A stretch of 6,347 nt of DNA, from positions 1 to 6,347 of the forward strand of contig DUUU01000191.1 in assembly GCA_012841485.1 (NCBI GenBank), given 5' to 3'. The stretch's first letter is position 1; each line of letters begins with the position of its first letter. Source of the stretch: Armatimonadota bacterium (GTDB lineage Bacteria > Armatimonadota > JAAZEB01). Below the pieces are notes generated by a model. That model worked only from the letters and a program-made list of their open reading frames with translations, did not search any database and was not told where the DNA came from. Positions 6,279-6,347 of this stretch are shown here, one piece after another. A program made the translations under genes and the position numbers.

Positions 6279-6347
6279 CACGGATGAGTCGCCACGGGCA
6301 TCCCCGCCCCAGCTGTCACGCCTTGCGGATGCGTGCGCACGCAGCAG

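Larger units (their letters stand above)
6073..6347. other. No supported gene in the right-hand end
   Basis: Short open frames exist on both strands, but none has a good ribosome binding site together with a protein-like sequence. I see no tRNA, no riboswitch signature and no clear promoter. The stretch is the upstream region of the 76-aa gene and possibly of a plus-strand gene beginning near or beyond the window end. An ATG at 6284 opens a frame that stays open to the edge, but nothing else supports it. Confidence 0.4.

Noticed and set aside
6200..6280. Possible bacterial SRP (4.5S) RNA on the minus strand, from GAGGAAGGAAGCAGG
   Set aside because: The 5' side lacks the CAGG-type partner of the symmetric loop, and the flanking arms do not pair into the required long hairpin.
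5994..6281. 95-aa minus-strand frame
   Set aside because: It overlaps the better supported 76-aa gene in another frame and shows irregular composition with no clear ribosome binding site.

Overview
The window is GC-rich bacterial DNA with strong G/C bias at third codon positions. It holds five supported protein genes in an ordinary chromosomal arrangement. There is no sign of a phage, transposon, CRISPR array, tRNA or rRNA. The sequence alone does not settle the phylum. A high-GC lineage such as Armatimonadota, Chloroflexota, Deinococcota or a GC-rich thermophilic Bacillota would fit, but this is a guess from gene content (ruvX next to mltG, a LonC-type protease, an AlkP-like polytopic membrane protein).

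Left half, minus strand (about 3141 down to 1): a probable operon read leftward from an extended -10 promoter at 3113-3121. Its first gene (827-3103) encodes a 758-aa secreted/membrane protein: signal peptide, an outward-facing domain resembling the alkaline-phosphatase fold but lacking the usual metal-binding histidines, and about ten transmembrane segments. The second gene (387-845) is ruvX/yqgF; it begins with TTG inside the end of the first gene. The third, cut off by the window edge (1-326), is the start of mltG, the membrane-anchored endolytic murein transglycosylase. Two of the three products are thus envelope proteins.

Right half, plus strand (3276-5786): a divergently transcribed 836-aa Lon-family protease of the LonB/LonC-like type (COG1067-like). 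Its Ser664/Lys707 protease dyad is intact. Its AAA+ module is degenerate: the Walker A motif reads GAPGTGRW, with the lysine replaced by Arg and the following Ser/Thr by Trp, and the Walker B acidic pair is incomplete. This suggests weak or no ATP hydrolysis, as in ATP-independent LonC.

Right end: a small convergent minus-strand gene (5842-6072, 76 aa, no recognised family) ends 55 bp from the protease stop. The last 275 bases hold no gene I can support, only an 8-bp tandem repeat and a short inverted repeat.

Nothing here is clearly a new multi-gene system. The best leads are the apparent ATP-independent Lon-like protease, the apparent pseudo-phosphatase membrane protein coupled to ruvX-mltG, and the orphan 76-aa protein.
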